NCBI RefSeq assembly: GCF_030867385.1
Contig: NZ_JAPFBJ010000002.1
Span: 783,001-847,000, forward strand
DNA: 64,000 nt
Direction: 5' to 3'
Origin: Sphingobium sp. DEHP117
Lineage (GTDB): Bacteria; Pseudomonadota; Alphaproteobacteria; Sphingomonadales; Sphingomonadaceae
In this document: in pieces, positions 1-8,359 of the stretch
Layout: each line of letters opens with the position of its first letter
Position numbering within the stretch: the first letter of the stretch is position 1
Notes under the pieces: model-generated
What the model saw: the letters and a program-made list of their open reading frames with translations, nothing else
Database searches by the model: none
Told to the model about the DNA's origin: nothing
Position numbers and translations under genes: made by a program

Positions 1-1
1 C

Positions 2-553
2 ATCACCGGGTCCATGGGCGATGATACCGTCTATGGCATGGATGGCAACGACAACATCCAGGGCCGTGACGGTGATGACGTCATCTATGGCGGGACCGGT
101 ATCGACTCCTTGCGCGGCGAAATCGGCAATGACAGCCTGTTCGGTGAAGCGGGAGACGACAAGCTCGACGGCGGCGTCGGCAACGACATCCTCGATGGCG
201 GAATCGGTAACGATCTTCTGCTCGGCGGTGCCGGAAACGACGTGATGACAGGAGGTGCCGGCTCGGACATCTTTCGATTTTACGCCGCGGACGTTGCAGC
301 ATATTCGTTTGACGAGATAACCGATTTTACCTGTGGCGCAGACAAGATCGACCTGAAGCAGATCTATCCGGGCGGTGGGCGCTTCACCTTCATCGGCACG
401 CAGGGTTTCCACAACAAGGTTGGCGAGCTGCACTATACGGTCGTCAACGGCAGCGCGATCGTGGAAGGCGACGTCAACGGCGACGGCAAGGCTGACTTCG
501 CCATCAAGGTCGACAATGTCACCAAATTGTCCGCCACCGATTTCGTGATCTGA
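2..553 (+). CDS. RTX calcium-binding protein, C-terminal part (5' end outside window)
   Basis: The open frame runs in from the left edge, so only the C-terminal ~183 residues are visible. About nine glycine/aspartate nonapeptides of the GGxGxDxLx type (for example GGAGNDVMTG) form a calcium-binding parallel beta-roll. They are followed by a serralysin-type C-terminal domain (FRFYAADV...ITDF...DKIDL) and an uncharged end, ATDFVI, typical of type I secretion signals. RTX proteins are exported by ABC/HlyD/TolC systems and fold on binding extracellular calcium. The catalytic or adhesive N-terminal part is not visible, so the function stays open. The neighbouring polysaccharide genes fit a surface or matrix role (inference). 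Confidence 0.88.
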   Translation: MTGSMGDDTVYGMDGNDNIQGRDGDDVIYGGTGIDSLRGEIGNDSLFGEAGDDKLDGGVGNDILDGGIGNDLLLGGAGNDVMTGGAGSDIFRFYAADVAAYSFDEITDFTCGADKIDLKQIYPGGGRFTFIGTQGFHNKVGELHYTVVNGSAIVEGDVNGDGKADFAIKVDNVTKLSATDFVI

Positions 554-579
554 GTTCCGTTCCCTCGGGCGAACCTCGT

Positions 580-613
580 CCCCTGCCTAACTCTGGTTTG
601 GCAGGGGATTTTC
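580..613 (+). terminator. Rho-independent terminator of the RTX gene
   Basis: Perfect 8-bp arms CCCCTGCC (580-587) and GGCAGGGG (600-607) with a 12-base loop, followed by ATTTTCT. It lies 27 bases after the RTX stop codon and before the convergent polysaccharide gene. Confidence 0.7.
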
Positions 614-2241
614 TATGCAGGTAGGGGTGCGGCCGAAGGCATCAGGATCCGCTCGCTTCCAGTGTCGGTAGCGGCCATCTTTTTCTGTTGATAAGACAGT
701 GCGACCAGCATGGCCAACATCATGTACATGAACGAGGCGTTGTCTTCCTGCGCGAGCACGATGCGGGACACCAGCCAGAAGGAGACGGCGACGGCGGCCG
801 GCATAGCATAGGCTATCTCGCGGTCGCGCGCGTTGAAGGCCAGCTTCATGCCCATGATCAGCATGAAAATGAACATGCCGAAGTAGAAGACCGCGCCCAC
901 CGCGCCATAGCAGAGCGGGATATTGAGCAGCCCGCTGTCGATCGACAGCTCGCCCGCCGGGTTGCGAAAGTTCAGCGCCTTCGCGCCCTGCGCCGGACCA
1001 TAGCCGAACAGAGGTTTCTGAATGAAGACCGGGGGAAATGCCTCCGCCTGCGCAAAACGACCGAGCGTGCTCGCTCCCTCAGTTGCGCCGCCCATCCACA
1101 GCCCGCGCAGGCGACCAATGAAAATCATCGCCAGCGCGAATACCGTCAGACCAACTGGATATGACAGGGCTAGCGCCGGGCCAAACAGGCTGTCTTTGTG
1201 AGTGCGCCAGAAGCGGATCGACCAGATGAAGCCGTAGATGCCGTGCGTCACCATGATCCCGACGATGCCGACGCGGGCCTGAGTCAGGAATATGGCGTTG
1301 ATGACGAGCGCGTCGCAGATCAGCAGGATGATCTTGTATCCGCGCTTTTCCCCGAACAGCATATAATGCAGGAAAAACGGCAAGGTCAGCGCCATGAACT
1401 CGGCATAGCAGAGCGGGACCGAGAAGGTACCCACCACACGATAGTCGCCAGCACGGAACGCGGAATCAAGCAGGTTGGTCATCGCCGGATCGTCGACCTG
1501 CAGGAACGACGGAATGTGGTGAGCCCACAAGATGCCTTGATTTTCATATTCGAGGACCGCGATGATGGCGAGGATGACAGCGACGATACGGATCATGTTT
1601 GCGAAGAACAGGACCCGACCCGGCTTAGAAAGAACATAAATCGCCATAAAAAGAGCGCCGGTGCAGGCCAGCTGGATGCGCATATACGCGCTAAACGCGC
1701 TTGAGACGTCGTTGGAATCGATGACAGAAATGGTCTGTGCGATGACCAGGCCCATCAGAATCTTGAAGAAAACCGGCTCCGCACCGATGATGTCCTTCAT
1801 TTCGCGGATGAACTTGGACGATACCGAGATGCTGACGAGCATAGTCAGAATGCCGAGAAACAGAAACGTTCGCCGGATTTCGATCAAGGGCGCGCCAGGC
1901 AGCTGAATGGCCAGATAATAGGGCCACAGGACCAGTGCGACAAAATAGCAGAAAAACATCTTCGCGAGAAAATTCGTCGGCGGTTTTCCGGTTTCGGGCA
2001 GCAGCCAGACGATCAGGGCTGCCATGACAAAGAGCGGAATTGTCATCATGGCCTTGGACTGCTCTGGCAAGACCGAAAAGAAAAAGCCGAGGATGAAGTT
2101 GACGAAGACGAAGCCATAGAGCAGCCGCCGCCGCGCCTTGGGCGACAGGCTATTCTGGTGATAGCGCGCCAGAACAGCGTTTCCTGCGGCCGGTGCCTGG
2201 CCCGTTCCCGCGCGTTTTTTTGGTATAAATCTACCCAACAT
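613..2241 (-). CDS. O-antigen ligase / polysaccharide polymerase-like membrane protein
   Basis: A 542-residue protein with about 11-12 hydrophobic segments and a long periplasmic loop near residues 350-420 containing the motif PLFGYGPAQGAKAL, which matches the Wzy_C/O-antigen-ligase fold. An upstream arginine-containing segment (LTQARVGIVG) is also typical. Such proteins join or polymerise lipid-linked glycans at the periplasmic face of the inner membrane. The divergent acyltransferase and nearby sulfotransferase and pyruvyl transferase suggest polymerisation of a decorated exopolysaccharide rather than LPS core ligation (inference). Ligase and polymerase roles cannot be told apart from sequence alone. 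Confidence 0.75.
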   Translation of the reverse strand: MLGRFIPKKRAGTGQAPAAGNAVLARYHQNSLSPKARRRLLYGFVFVNFILGFFFSVLPEQSKAMMTIPLFVMAALIVWLLPETGKPPTNFLAKMFFCYFVALVLWPYYLAIQLPGAPLIEIRRTFLFLGILTMLVSISVSSKFIREMKDIIGAEPVFFKILMGLVIAQTISVIDSNDVSSAFSAYMRIQLACTGALFMAIYVLSKPGRVLFFANMIRIVAVILAIIAVLEYENQGILWAHHIPSFLQVDDPAMTNLLDSAFRAGDYRVVGTFSVPLCYAEFMALTLPFFLHYMLFGEKRGYKIILLICDALVINAIFLTQARVGIVGIMVTHGIYGFIWSIRFWRTHKDSLFGPALALSYPVGLTVFALAMIFIGRLRGLWMGGATEGASTLGRFAQAEAFPPVFIQKPLFGYGPAQGAKALNFRNPAGELSIDSGLLNIPLCYGAVGAVFYFGMFIFMLIMGMKLAFNARDREIAYAMPAAVAVSFWLVSRIVLAQEDNASFMYMMLAMLVALSYQQKKMAATDTGSERILMPSAAPLPA

Positions 2242-2375
2242 ACCCAGCCCTTTGAACTCGCCCGGCGCAACGGCGCGCTTCCGCCCTGTTTAATTGCATT
2301 TAACCGTTTTGCCCGATAACGCCATGGCTATACAACGCTCTCCCGCGCTTGGCGATACGAACGAGGACACTAAGC

Positions 2376-3425
2376 TTGACCAACCTTGCGGCGGATAGAA
2401 ACGGTTCGTCCCAAAGCGCGGTCGGTGCCGCTCCGGCTGCACGCGGTTATCTTCATGATATTACGATCGCCAAGGGTCTGGGAATCTTTCTGGTCGTGCT
2501 AGGGCATATCGTAACCGGCCGACCGCCGGCAGGTAATGGCTGGTACGAGGTGATGCGCACCGCGCTTTACGCCTTTCACATGCCCTTTTTCATTTATCTG
2601 AGCGGCTTTATCTTTTTCTACACCGGCTCGCACATCAAGGCGTGGCAGGGTCTGTCAACCTTCGTCGCGCGTCGGGCCGAGCGCCTGTTGGTGCCGTTCG
2701 CGCTGTTCGGTCTTTTCATCGTCGTTGGCAAGCATGTGGCCAGCGCGTTCATCCATGTCGACAATATCGCGCCCAACATCGCGACGGATCTGGTAAACCT
2801 GTTCTGGAACACGAGCCAGAGCGCGGCAAAGTCCGTCTGGTACGTGTTCGTGCTGTTCGAGATGACGCTGTTTGCGGTCATCGCCATGCGCGTTGTCAAA
2901 TCGCCGCTGATCTGGTTCGTGATCGCGCTGCCGCTCAGCGTGCTGCCGGTCATTCCCGTACTCTATCTCGACCGCTTCTTTCTCTACCTTCCCTATTTCT
3001 TCTTCGGCGGGATCGTGGTCGCGCACCGCGAGGGCTGGGGGAGGCTCGTAGACCGTGGACTGTGGCTGTGGTTGCTGCTCTTCGCGGTCGTTATCGTGGC
3101 AACGCGCTTCGCCGGCATCTATAATCTCTCGATCATAGCCTGCGGGTTGGCCTCAATCCCTGCGCTGCACGGCCTGTGCCGCCGGCCCTCAGTACAAAAG
3201 GTCCGCTGGCTCGAAACGCTCGGGCAGTACAGTTTCGTGATCTATCTGCTCAACACGGTGGGCATCGGCCTCGCCAAAGGGGTGCTGCTGCTTGTGATGC
3301 CGTGGGATGGCGCGAATTTCCTCGTCTTCCTGCCGATACTCATGTTCGCGGGCGCCGTTGGACCGATCATAGTGAAGAAGCAGCTGTTGCGCCGCTCCGC
3401 CTATCTGGACAAAATCACGGACTGA
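2376..3425 (+). CDS. Acyltransferase family 3 membrane protein (OafA-like)
   Basis: About ten membrane segments, with the family's N-terminal signature: a short motif ending DITIAKGLGIFLVVLGH, where the histidine is the expected catalytic residue, followed by RTALYAFHMPFFIYLSGF. These enzymes transfer acetyl or other acyl groups to sugars of surface glycans. A TTG start at 2376 is chosen because GAGGA lies nine bases upstream; an in-frame TTG at 2349 has no ribosome binding site. It is divergent from the polymerase-like gene and probably decorates the same glycan (inference). Confidence 0.85.
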   Translation: MTNLAADRNGSSQSAVGAAPAARGYLHDITIAKGLGIFLVVLGHIVTGRPPAGNGWYEVMRTALYAFHMPFFIYLSGFIFFYTGSHIKAWQGLSTFVARRAERLLVPFALFGLFIVVGKHVASAFIHVDNIAPNIATDLVNLFWNTSQSAAKSVWYVFVLFEMTLFAVIAMRVVKSPLIWFVIALPLSVLPVIPVLYLDRFFLYLPYFFFGGIVVAHREGWGRLVDRGLWLWLLLFAVVIVATRFAGIYNLSIIACGLASIPALHGLCRRPSVQKVRWLETLGQYSFVIYLLNTVGIGLAKGVLLLVMPWDGANFLVFLPILMFAGAVGPIIVKKQLLRRSAYLDKITD

Positions 3426-3444
3426 GCCACAAAGGGCCGGGCCG

Positions 3445-4350
3445 CTATTCCATCTCGTAGCCGAGTTGTGCCAGATCGACTGGGCAATAGGGCTGGAGCG
3501 CGCGATTGGACGCGCCGAACTTGCCGCCGAGATGGCGTTTGATCGTCGCGCGCATGCGCTTGCGGGCACCCTCGTCCCCCAGCTTCCAGCGGTAGGCGAT
3601 GCTGTTGAGCGCGGCACCGACCCAGCGCAGGGACTGGATCGCATTGGGATTCATCGTGCCCGCGCGGAAGATGTTTGCCGCGCGCAGCAAGGGGATGCCG
3701 CTGACCGGAGGGCTGACGCCTTCGCGTGGGCGATCATCCAGCGAGATATCACCCGCAAAATCCGGGCCATGCAGGAAGCGAAACAGATGGCCGAGCCACG
3801 CCGTCCGGTCCTTTGCCAACAGCTCCTGTGGCAAAACAAGGATGTTCTCATGTCCGAACAGGTCGCCATAGCAATGCGCCAGCTTGGCGTAGCTGACGAC
3901 AGAGGGATTGAACCAGTCATAGCCTGGCTCGGGCCGGTAGGAGAGGTAATCGTCGATCGAAAGCCGCCCGCTGCGTTTGAGATACTGCATGTAGATGGAC
4001 TGCGTGGCGGAGAGCTGACCGCGCACGGTGAACAGAATCTTCGCCGGGCCGCAGCTGTCGGCCAGCCGTTGGGCCGTCACCTTGCTGAGGCGCGAGCCGA
4101 GAAACATCTGGCCGCAGAGGGTTTCCGACGAAATGACGTCGATCAGGCCGCTATCGGGCGGGCTGCGGCGGGCGTCCACCTCCGCCGTGGCTGCATCGGC
4201 TGAGAAATCAAGATCGTGCGGGCTGACGAACAGCCGGTCGATGTCGACATGGTCGAACATCATATGGAAATGCCGCCTGTCGGTGAACAACTGCTGCTGC
4301 AGCCAGGTCGTCCCTGTCTTGTGAAACCCCGGATGGATCAATAGCGGCAT
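3445..4350 (-). CDS. Sulfotransferase-family protein
   Basis: A 301-residue protein beginning MPLLIHPGFHKTGTTWLQ. The HKTGTTWL segment is the 5'-phosphosulfate-binding loop of PAPS-dependent sulfotransferases. A second conserved stretch, ISSETLCG near residue 92, fits the 3'-phosphate-binding region. The likely job is transfer of sulfate from PAPS to a carbohydrate. It sits convergent to the acyltransferase, inside the polysaccharide region, so a sulfated exopolysaccharide is plausible (inference). No signal peptide is seen, so it should act in the cytoplasm. Confidence 0.8.
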   Translation of the reverse strand: MPLLIHPGFHKTGTTWLQQQLFTDRRHFHMMFDHVDIDRLFVSPHDLDFSADAATAEVDARRSPPDSGLIDVISSETLCGQMFLGSRLSKVTAQRLADSCGPAKILFTVRGQLSATQSIYMQYLKRSGRLSIDDYLSYRPEPGYDWFNPSVVSYAKLAHCYGDLFGHENILVLPQELLAKDRTAWLGHLFRFLHGPDFAGDISLDDRPREGVSPPVSGIPLLRAANIFRAGTMNPNAIQSLRWVGAALNSIAYRWKLGDEGARKRMRATIKRHLGGKFGASNRALQPYCPVDLAQLGYEME

Positions 4351-4436
4351 TCAAATACTTCCTCTTGGCCCGTCATGCCGTGTGATGGCGGGCAGTACAA
4401 TATCCAGCTCCTATCATCGGGTTATTGAAAATTCTT

Positions 4437-5768
4437 TCACTTAGTTTTGGGGGCGGTAAGCCGTGCCTGAAGCATGCTGTCCGCCCGGCGGCGGCCAGGC
4501 TTGGCATCCAGCCACTGGTTAACACGCTTGGCTTCGTCCCTTGGCGATGCGGCATCCATCTTGTTGTCTGAATCCGTGCCTACGGCGGGGGCGAAGATAT
4601 AGCGCGATGCCCGGTTACCGCGCATGTCGATATCTCCGCAATTCTGCGCCCGGATCCAGCTATGTTTGCGATCGGGATAGTTGAGGACGACATTGTCGGT
4701 GATGCGCCCGCCCTGAACGCCGTTGATGGCGATGCCGTTATATAGGCCGCCCATGACCAGATTGCCCTCAATCACGACATTCTGAAACGGCCGCCCGTTC
4801 TTCACATCGCGCAGGAAAACGCCCTGGGTGGGATAGCCGGTGCCGCGCACCACCAGATTGTCGTGGATGTGAATATTGGTCATCATCCCGTTCTTGGGCG
4901 TGGACCAGAGCTGGATGGCATCGGGGTGATCTTTGGGTGCCGGATGAAAGTCCGTGAAGACATTGCCCGCGACCTCCAGATTGGAGACCTCGCCGCCACG
5001 CACGCCGTCGGTGCGGATGTTATGGAACTCGTTGTTGAGCACCCTCATGCCGTCCAACTCAAGCATCGCAATGCCATGTTGCAGCGCGCTGAAGCGAGAG
5101 TTGGAGATCGTGACCTTGCGGCTGGCGCGCACCATGAGCGCGGGGATCCTGTAGGCGGCGTCGAGATTGTCGGCCGGGCCATGAATATTCATGCGGTCAA
5201 AGGTGATGCGCTCGCTTTGGAGGATCATGAAAGGGAAGCGGTTGGCCGCACTCTGCCCACCTTTCCGCGCGGCGGGGGCTTCGTCCTCCTCAGGCCCGTC
5301 CTGATCGTCCTGCACCGGTTTGCGCGGGGCGCCAACCCGGTCAACGACGGCCGACGCGTCCGCCGCCAGCTCGATGTTGCGGAAGGTCAGCCCCGCACTG
5401 TTGCGGACAAGCAGGCGGCCGATAACGGCTGGCCGATCAGGGTCGGCCGATGTCACGGTGACCGTTCCCGCCTTCTTGATGTTGCCGATGCCGATCGAGG
5501 GGTAATGCCCGGCAGCAAGGGCAATGGTGCTGCCGTCAGGCGCGGTGTCGAGCGCGCGGCGCAGTTCCTCCGCCGAGGTGACGACGCGCTGCGTGCTCGC
5601 GAACGCGTGGCGGATGCCGACTGCGGATGCGAGCTTGGTGCCCACATGCCCGAGCATGCCGTGCGACCCGGCAACCAGCAGCGCACCTGCCATCACCAGG
5701 CCGGAGGCAAGCGTGCCCGCGATCAGGGCTTTTCCGGCGCGGGGGCGGGCAGGGGATCGATCGGCCAT
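4437..5768 (-). CDS. Exported right-handed parallel beta-helix protein
   Basis: The start at 5768 follows AAGGAGTAACC, a strong ribosome binding site; longer upstream starts lack one. Residues ~15-35 form a membrane segment (signal or anchor). The rest is repeated short beta-strands rich in N, G and V (for example NNEFHN, GNVFTD, DNLVVRG, GNLVMGG), which is the pectate-lyase/PbH1 beta-helix pattern. Such proteins bind, epimerise or cleave polysaccharides. Catalytic residues cannot be assigned, so it may be a lyase, an epimerase or a structural binder. The context of exopolysaccharide genes on the same strand fits glycan processing in the periplasm. Confidence 0.75.
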   Translation of the reverse strand: MADRSPARPRAGKALIAGTLASGLVMAGALLVAGSHGMLGHVGTKLASAVGIRHAFASTQRVVTSAEELRRALDTAPDGSTIALAAGHYPSIGIGNIKKAGTVTVTSADPDRPAVIGRLLVRNSAGLTFRNIELAADASAVVDRVGAPRKPVQDDQDGPEEDEAPAARKGGQSAANRFPFMILQSERITFDRMNIHGPADNLDAAYRIPALMVRASRKVTISNSRFSALQHGIAMLELDGMRVLNNEFHNIRTDGVRGGEVSNLEVAGNVFTDFHPAPKDHPDAIQLWSTPKNGMMTNIHIHDNLVVRGTGYPTQGVFLRDVKNGRPFQNVVIEGNLVMGGLYNGIAINGVQGGRITDNVVLNYPDRKHSWIRAQNCGDIDMRGNRASRYIFAPAVGTDSDNKMDAASPRDEAKRVNQWLDAKPGRRRADSMLQARLTAPKTK

Positions 5769-5858
5769 GGTTACTCCTTGCGCCATGCTAACCCAAAGCG
5801 CTTCATGCTCCAAGGACAATGCTGCGCGGCTGGCGGTTAAGCGGGCCTGAACGGCTTG

Positions 5859-7082
5859 TCAGCGCCGGTTGATGAGAATCCGGCGCAGCGTACCGAGGAA
5901 GTTGTGGAGCTGCTCCTTGAGCCGCGCGCGTCGGGCCGCCTTGCCGACATCCAGCCCGTCCATCTTCGGAACCGGCTGGCGCAGGACATGGCACGAGGCA
6001 GTGCGCGCCAGCACAAGGCGCTTGCGGCGTGCCTGCGCCGGCTGCATCCGATCGATCTGGTCGGCATCGAGCGGCTCAATCTCCAGGCCGCCTGCAGCAA
6101 TGGCCTCACCGAGCAGCCGCTCTCCCGCAGCCGTGCGGCTGACGATCAGGCTGCGGCCCTCCTGCTCCTCAAACGAGGGATAACCGTCATCGTCGCCATA
6201 CCAGGCGTCGGCGCAGGCGATGTCCGCCACGCCGCCGATGGCGTCCGGGCAGATCTTGCAGCGGAACTGCACCTCTTTCGAAAGGTGCCCGCCCCAGCTT
6301 GCAGCATAGCTCATCTCGGCGCTGCGCCCGTCGGTCGTTTCGGCGCGGGCCATGCCGGGCCAGCCATTGCCGCGATAGCGAAAGCTGGCGAGCTTCTCAG
6401 GCTCCAGACCCATGGCGCGGACGATCCGGTCCGCCCCCGCATGGCTGGGCAGGCCGCCGCAGAAGAAGGAGAGCATGAGCGGGAAGGTGGCGTTGACGCG
6501 CGCATCGACGGTGGCGAGCTGGCGCAGGGCGGACACGTCGCAGGGCTTGCCGACAAAGGCTGTGCGCTTGCCTTCATCAAGCAGGCGGCCGATGTCCTGC
6601 AGTGGCGAAGAGGCGGCGTAGCGCGACCCTGCATTGCGCACGACCTGCTCCGCCGTGGTCGAAAACGTGACGATGTTGCGCGTGGGCTTTTCAGGATCGG
6701 CGGTGACATGCAGCACCTGCTCGACCTGCCCGGTGCCGAGCGCGTGAATGAGCAGCGCTGAGATAGCCCCGCCGGAGGAGCCTGCGAAGCGCACATCCGG
6801 GTCGAGCGCAAAGCCGGTATGAATGCCGCGCCACGGGCCCCAATATTCATGGCTGTCGGGCGCGATGCCGGTCCACGGCGCAACCTTCGCGCCGGGGCAG
6901 GCGGTGGCGATGGCGCGCTCCGCATCGGCGGAAACCGGCGCGGTCTGGAGCGGGCGGCTATAGCCGGGCGCGACGGTTTCCAGCGTCACGGCATCAGGCG
7001 CGACGCCCGCGCACAGGCCGCAGCCGCTGCACAGCTGGCCGGAGAGCACGCGCTTCAGCGTCGGTGACTGGCCCTGTGTCAT
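5859..7082 (-). CDS. Coenzyme F420 hydrogenase/dehydrogenase beta-subunit-like iron-sulfur protein
   Basis: A 407-residue protein with an N-terminal cysteine cluster CSGCGLC (residues 18-24) and a later CKIC motif, as in the FrhB/FdhB beta-subunit family. The central FAGSSGGAISALL segment is the family's nucleotide/flavin-binding region. In F420-lacking bacteria, homologues occur in exopolysaccharide loci beside pyruvyl transferases, with unknown redox substrate. The start codon overlaps the stop of the pyruvyl-transferase gene by four bases (ATGA), so the two are co-translated. A role in modifying a sugar or its pyruvyl ketal is inference. Confidence 0.8.
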   Translation of the reverse strand: MTQGQSPTLKRVLSGQLCSGCGLCAGVAPDAVTLETVAPGYSRPLQTAPVSADAERAIATACPGAKVAPWTGIAPDSHEYWGPWRGIHTGFALDPDVRFAGSSGGAISALLIHALGTGQVEQVLHVTADPEKPTRNIVTFSTTAEQVVRNAGSRYAASSPLQDIGRLLDEGKRTAFVGKPCDVSALRQLATVDARVNATFPLMLSFFCGGLPSHAGADRIVRAMGLEPEKLASFRYRGNGWPGMARAETTDGRSAEMSYAASWGGHLSKEVQFRCKICPDAIGGVADIACADAWYGDDDGYPSFEEQEGRSLIVSRTAAGERLLGEAIAAGGLEIEPLDADQIDRMQPAQARRKRLVLARTASCHVLRQPVPKMDGLDVGKAARRARLKEQLHNFLGTLRRILINRR

Positions 7083-8287
7083 GCGCGTGATACCGCTTGG
7101 GCAAAAAGCTGTTTCAAGGCAGCGCGATAGACGTCCAGCAAGTCCTTGACCTTCCTGTTTGCCGCCATTTCTGCCTGCGCCAGTTCCGTGCGGCGGGCTA
7201 TGCGGTCGAGCACGAAGTCCACGGCTTTTTCCACGTTGAAAGACTGCATCGGCAGGATATGGTCATAGCCGAGCAGGCCGAAGAGGCCGCTAAACTTGCG
7301 GCTGTAGGCGACCGGAACGACCGGAGTTCCGGCAGAAAGTGCGCCAATACAGGCGTGCATGCGCGCCGCAACGAGGAAATCGAGGCTCGAAATGAAGCTT
7401 TTTGCGTCAGATGGCGTCGCGAAATTCGGTACGCGGATCGCGGAGGGAAACTCCTGCGCCAGCCTGTCCGCCAGGCGGCTGTCATCGTCGGTCGGGTCGC
7501 CGTTGCTGGTCGCGTGGGTGACGAGATGAACCGCCACATCCTCCCGCGCGCACAGGGCACTGAGCAGCGCCCGCGTGAACGCCGCATAGTCGTAGCCGAG
7601 GCCAAAGCGGTTCACGCCGGTCTCTGCCTGATGGAAGAGCAGGCCGGAGGCATTGACGCCGACGCGGATCTTCGCGCCGCCGCGCGCCGCCGAGCGATCC
7701 TCGAACGGCAGGACGAACGCGACATCGACGGCGAGCTCTGCCCGCGCGCGTGGCGCCATCTCGCGGGTGACGGCGAGGGATTGTTCATCCCGCGCGAAGG
7801 TGACTGCGCTACCCCGGATCGCGGCAGCTCCGAGAGCGCGATAAACGGGCTTGGTGAACGGGCCGATCGTTTGGGGCGAGAGCACCAGCGGCACCTTGCG
7901 CGCGATGCTGAGCATCTTACTGAGCCAGAGAAAGGCGAACCGCTTTGGGCCATAGATGTCGGCGAAGCTGTCTCCCGCGCCGATATCGAGCACGCAGTCC
8001 AGCCGCCCCAGCGTCGTCCAGAAACCGGAGGGAGCAAGCATCGCGCGCGTGTCGATGCGGAAAATCTCGACATCATCGCCCAGATCGAGCGGAGCATCGC
8101 CATCGCGCATGCTGAGGATGACGAAATGTGGCTTCAGCCCCATACTCGCCGCCACCTCGCGCGCGAGCGTCATGTTGCCGACCGTGAGCGCGCCCACGCC
8201 GAGATTGCCGGAGCTGGCCGAATGCCAGAGCAGTCCGATGCGGATCGGCTGGCCCGACACAGCTGCGGAATCAGTCTTTTCCATCAT
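7079..8287 (-). CDS. Polysaccharide pyruvyl transferase family protein
   Basis: The protein carries the family features: an N-terminal GLLWHSASSGNLGVGALT glycine-rich segment, DIGAGDSFADIYG, LSPQTIGPF, and a C-terminal AARMHACIGALSAGTPVVPV with the conserved RxH. CsaB/WcaK-type enzymes move pyruvate from PEP onto a sugar as a ketal. The start at 8287 is placed six bases after AGG; alternatives at 8293 and 8284 are possible. It is the upstream partner of the F420-beta-like gene, with a 4-base overlap. A pyruvylated exopolysaccharide is the likely product. Confidence 0.85.
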   Translation of the reverse strand: MMEKTDSAAVSGQPIRIGLLWHSASSGNLGVGALTVGNMTLAREVAASMGLKPHFVILSMRDGDAPLDLGDDVEIFRIDTRAMLAPSGFWTTLGRLDCVLDIGAGDSFADIYGPKRFAFLWLSKMLSIARKVPLVLSPQTIGPFTKPVYRALGAAAIRGSAVTFARDEQSLAVTREMAPRARAELAVDVAFVLPFEDRSAARGGAKIRVGVNASGLLFHQAETGVNRFGLGYDYAAFTRALLSALCAREDVAVHLVTHATSNGDPTDDDSRLADRLAQEFPSAIRVPNFATPSDAKSFISSLDFLVAARMHACIGALSAGTPVVPVAYSRKFSGLFGLLGYDHILPMQSFNVEKAVDFVLDRIARRTELAQAEMAANRKVKDLLDVYRAALKQLFAQAVSRA

Positions 8288-8359
8288 AATCATCCTGTTG
8301 CGCCCTAACCGCACATCCCTTGCCAACGGTTAAAGCGCAATGGCGTTTTTGCCGCAAAG

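Noticed and set aside
3466..4203. Long frames antisense to the sulfotransferase and to many other genes
   Set aside because: They are opposite-strand frames of high-GC genes with no ribosome binding site or recognisable domain; the opposite strand carries the clear gene.
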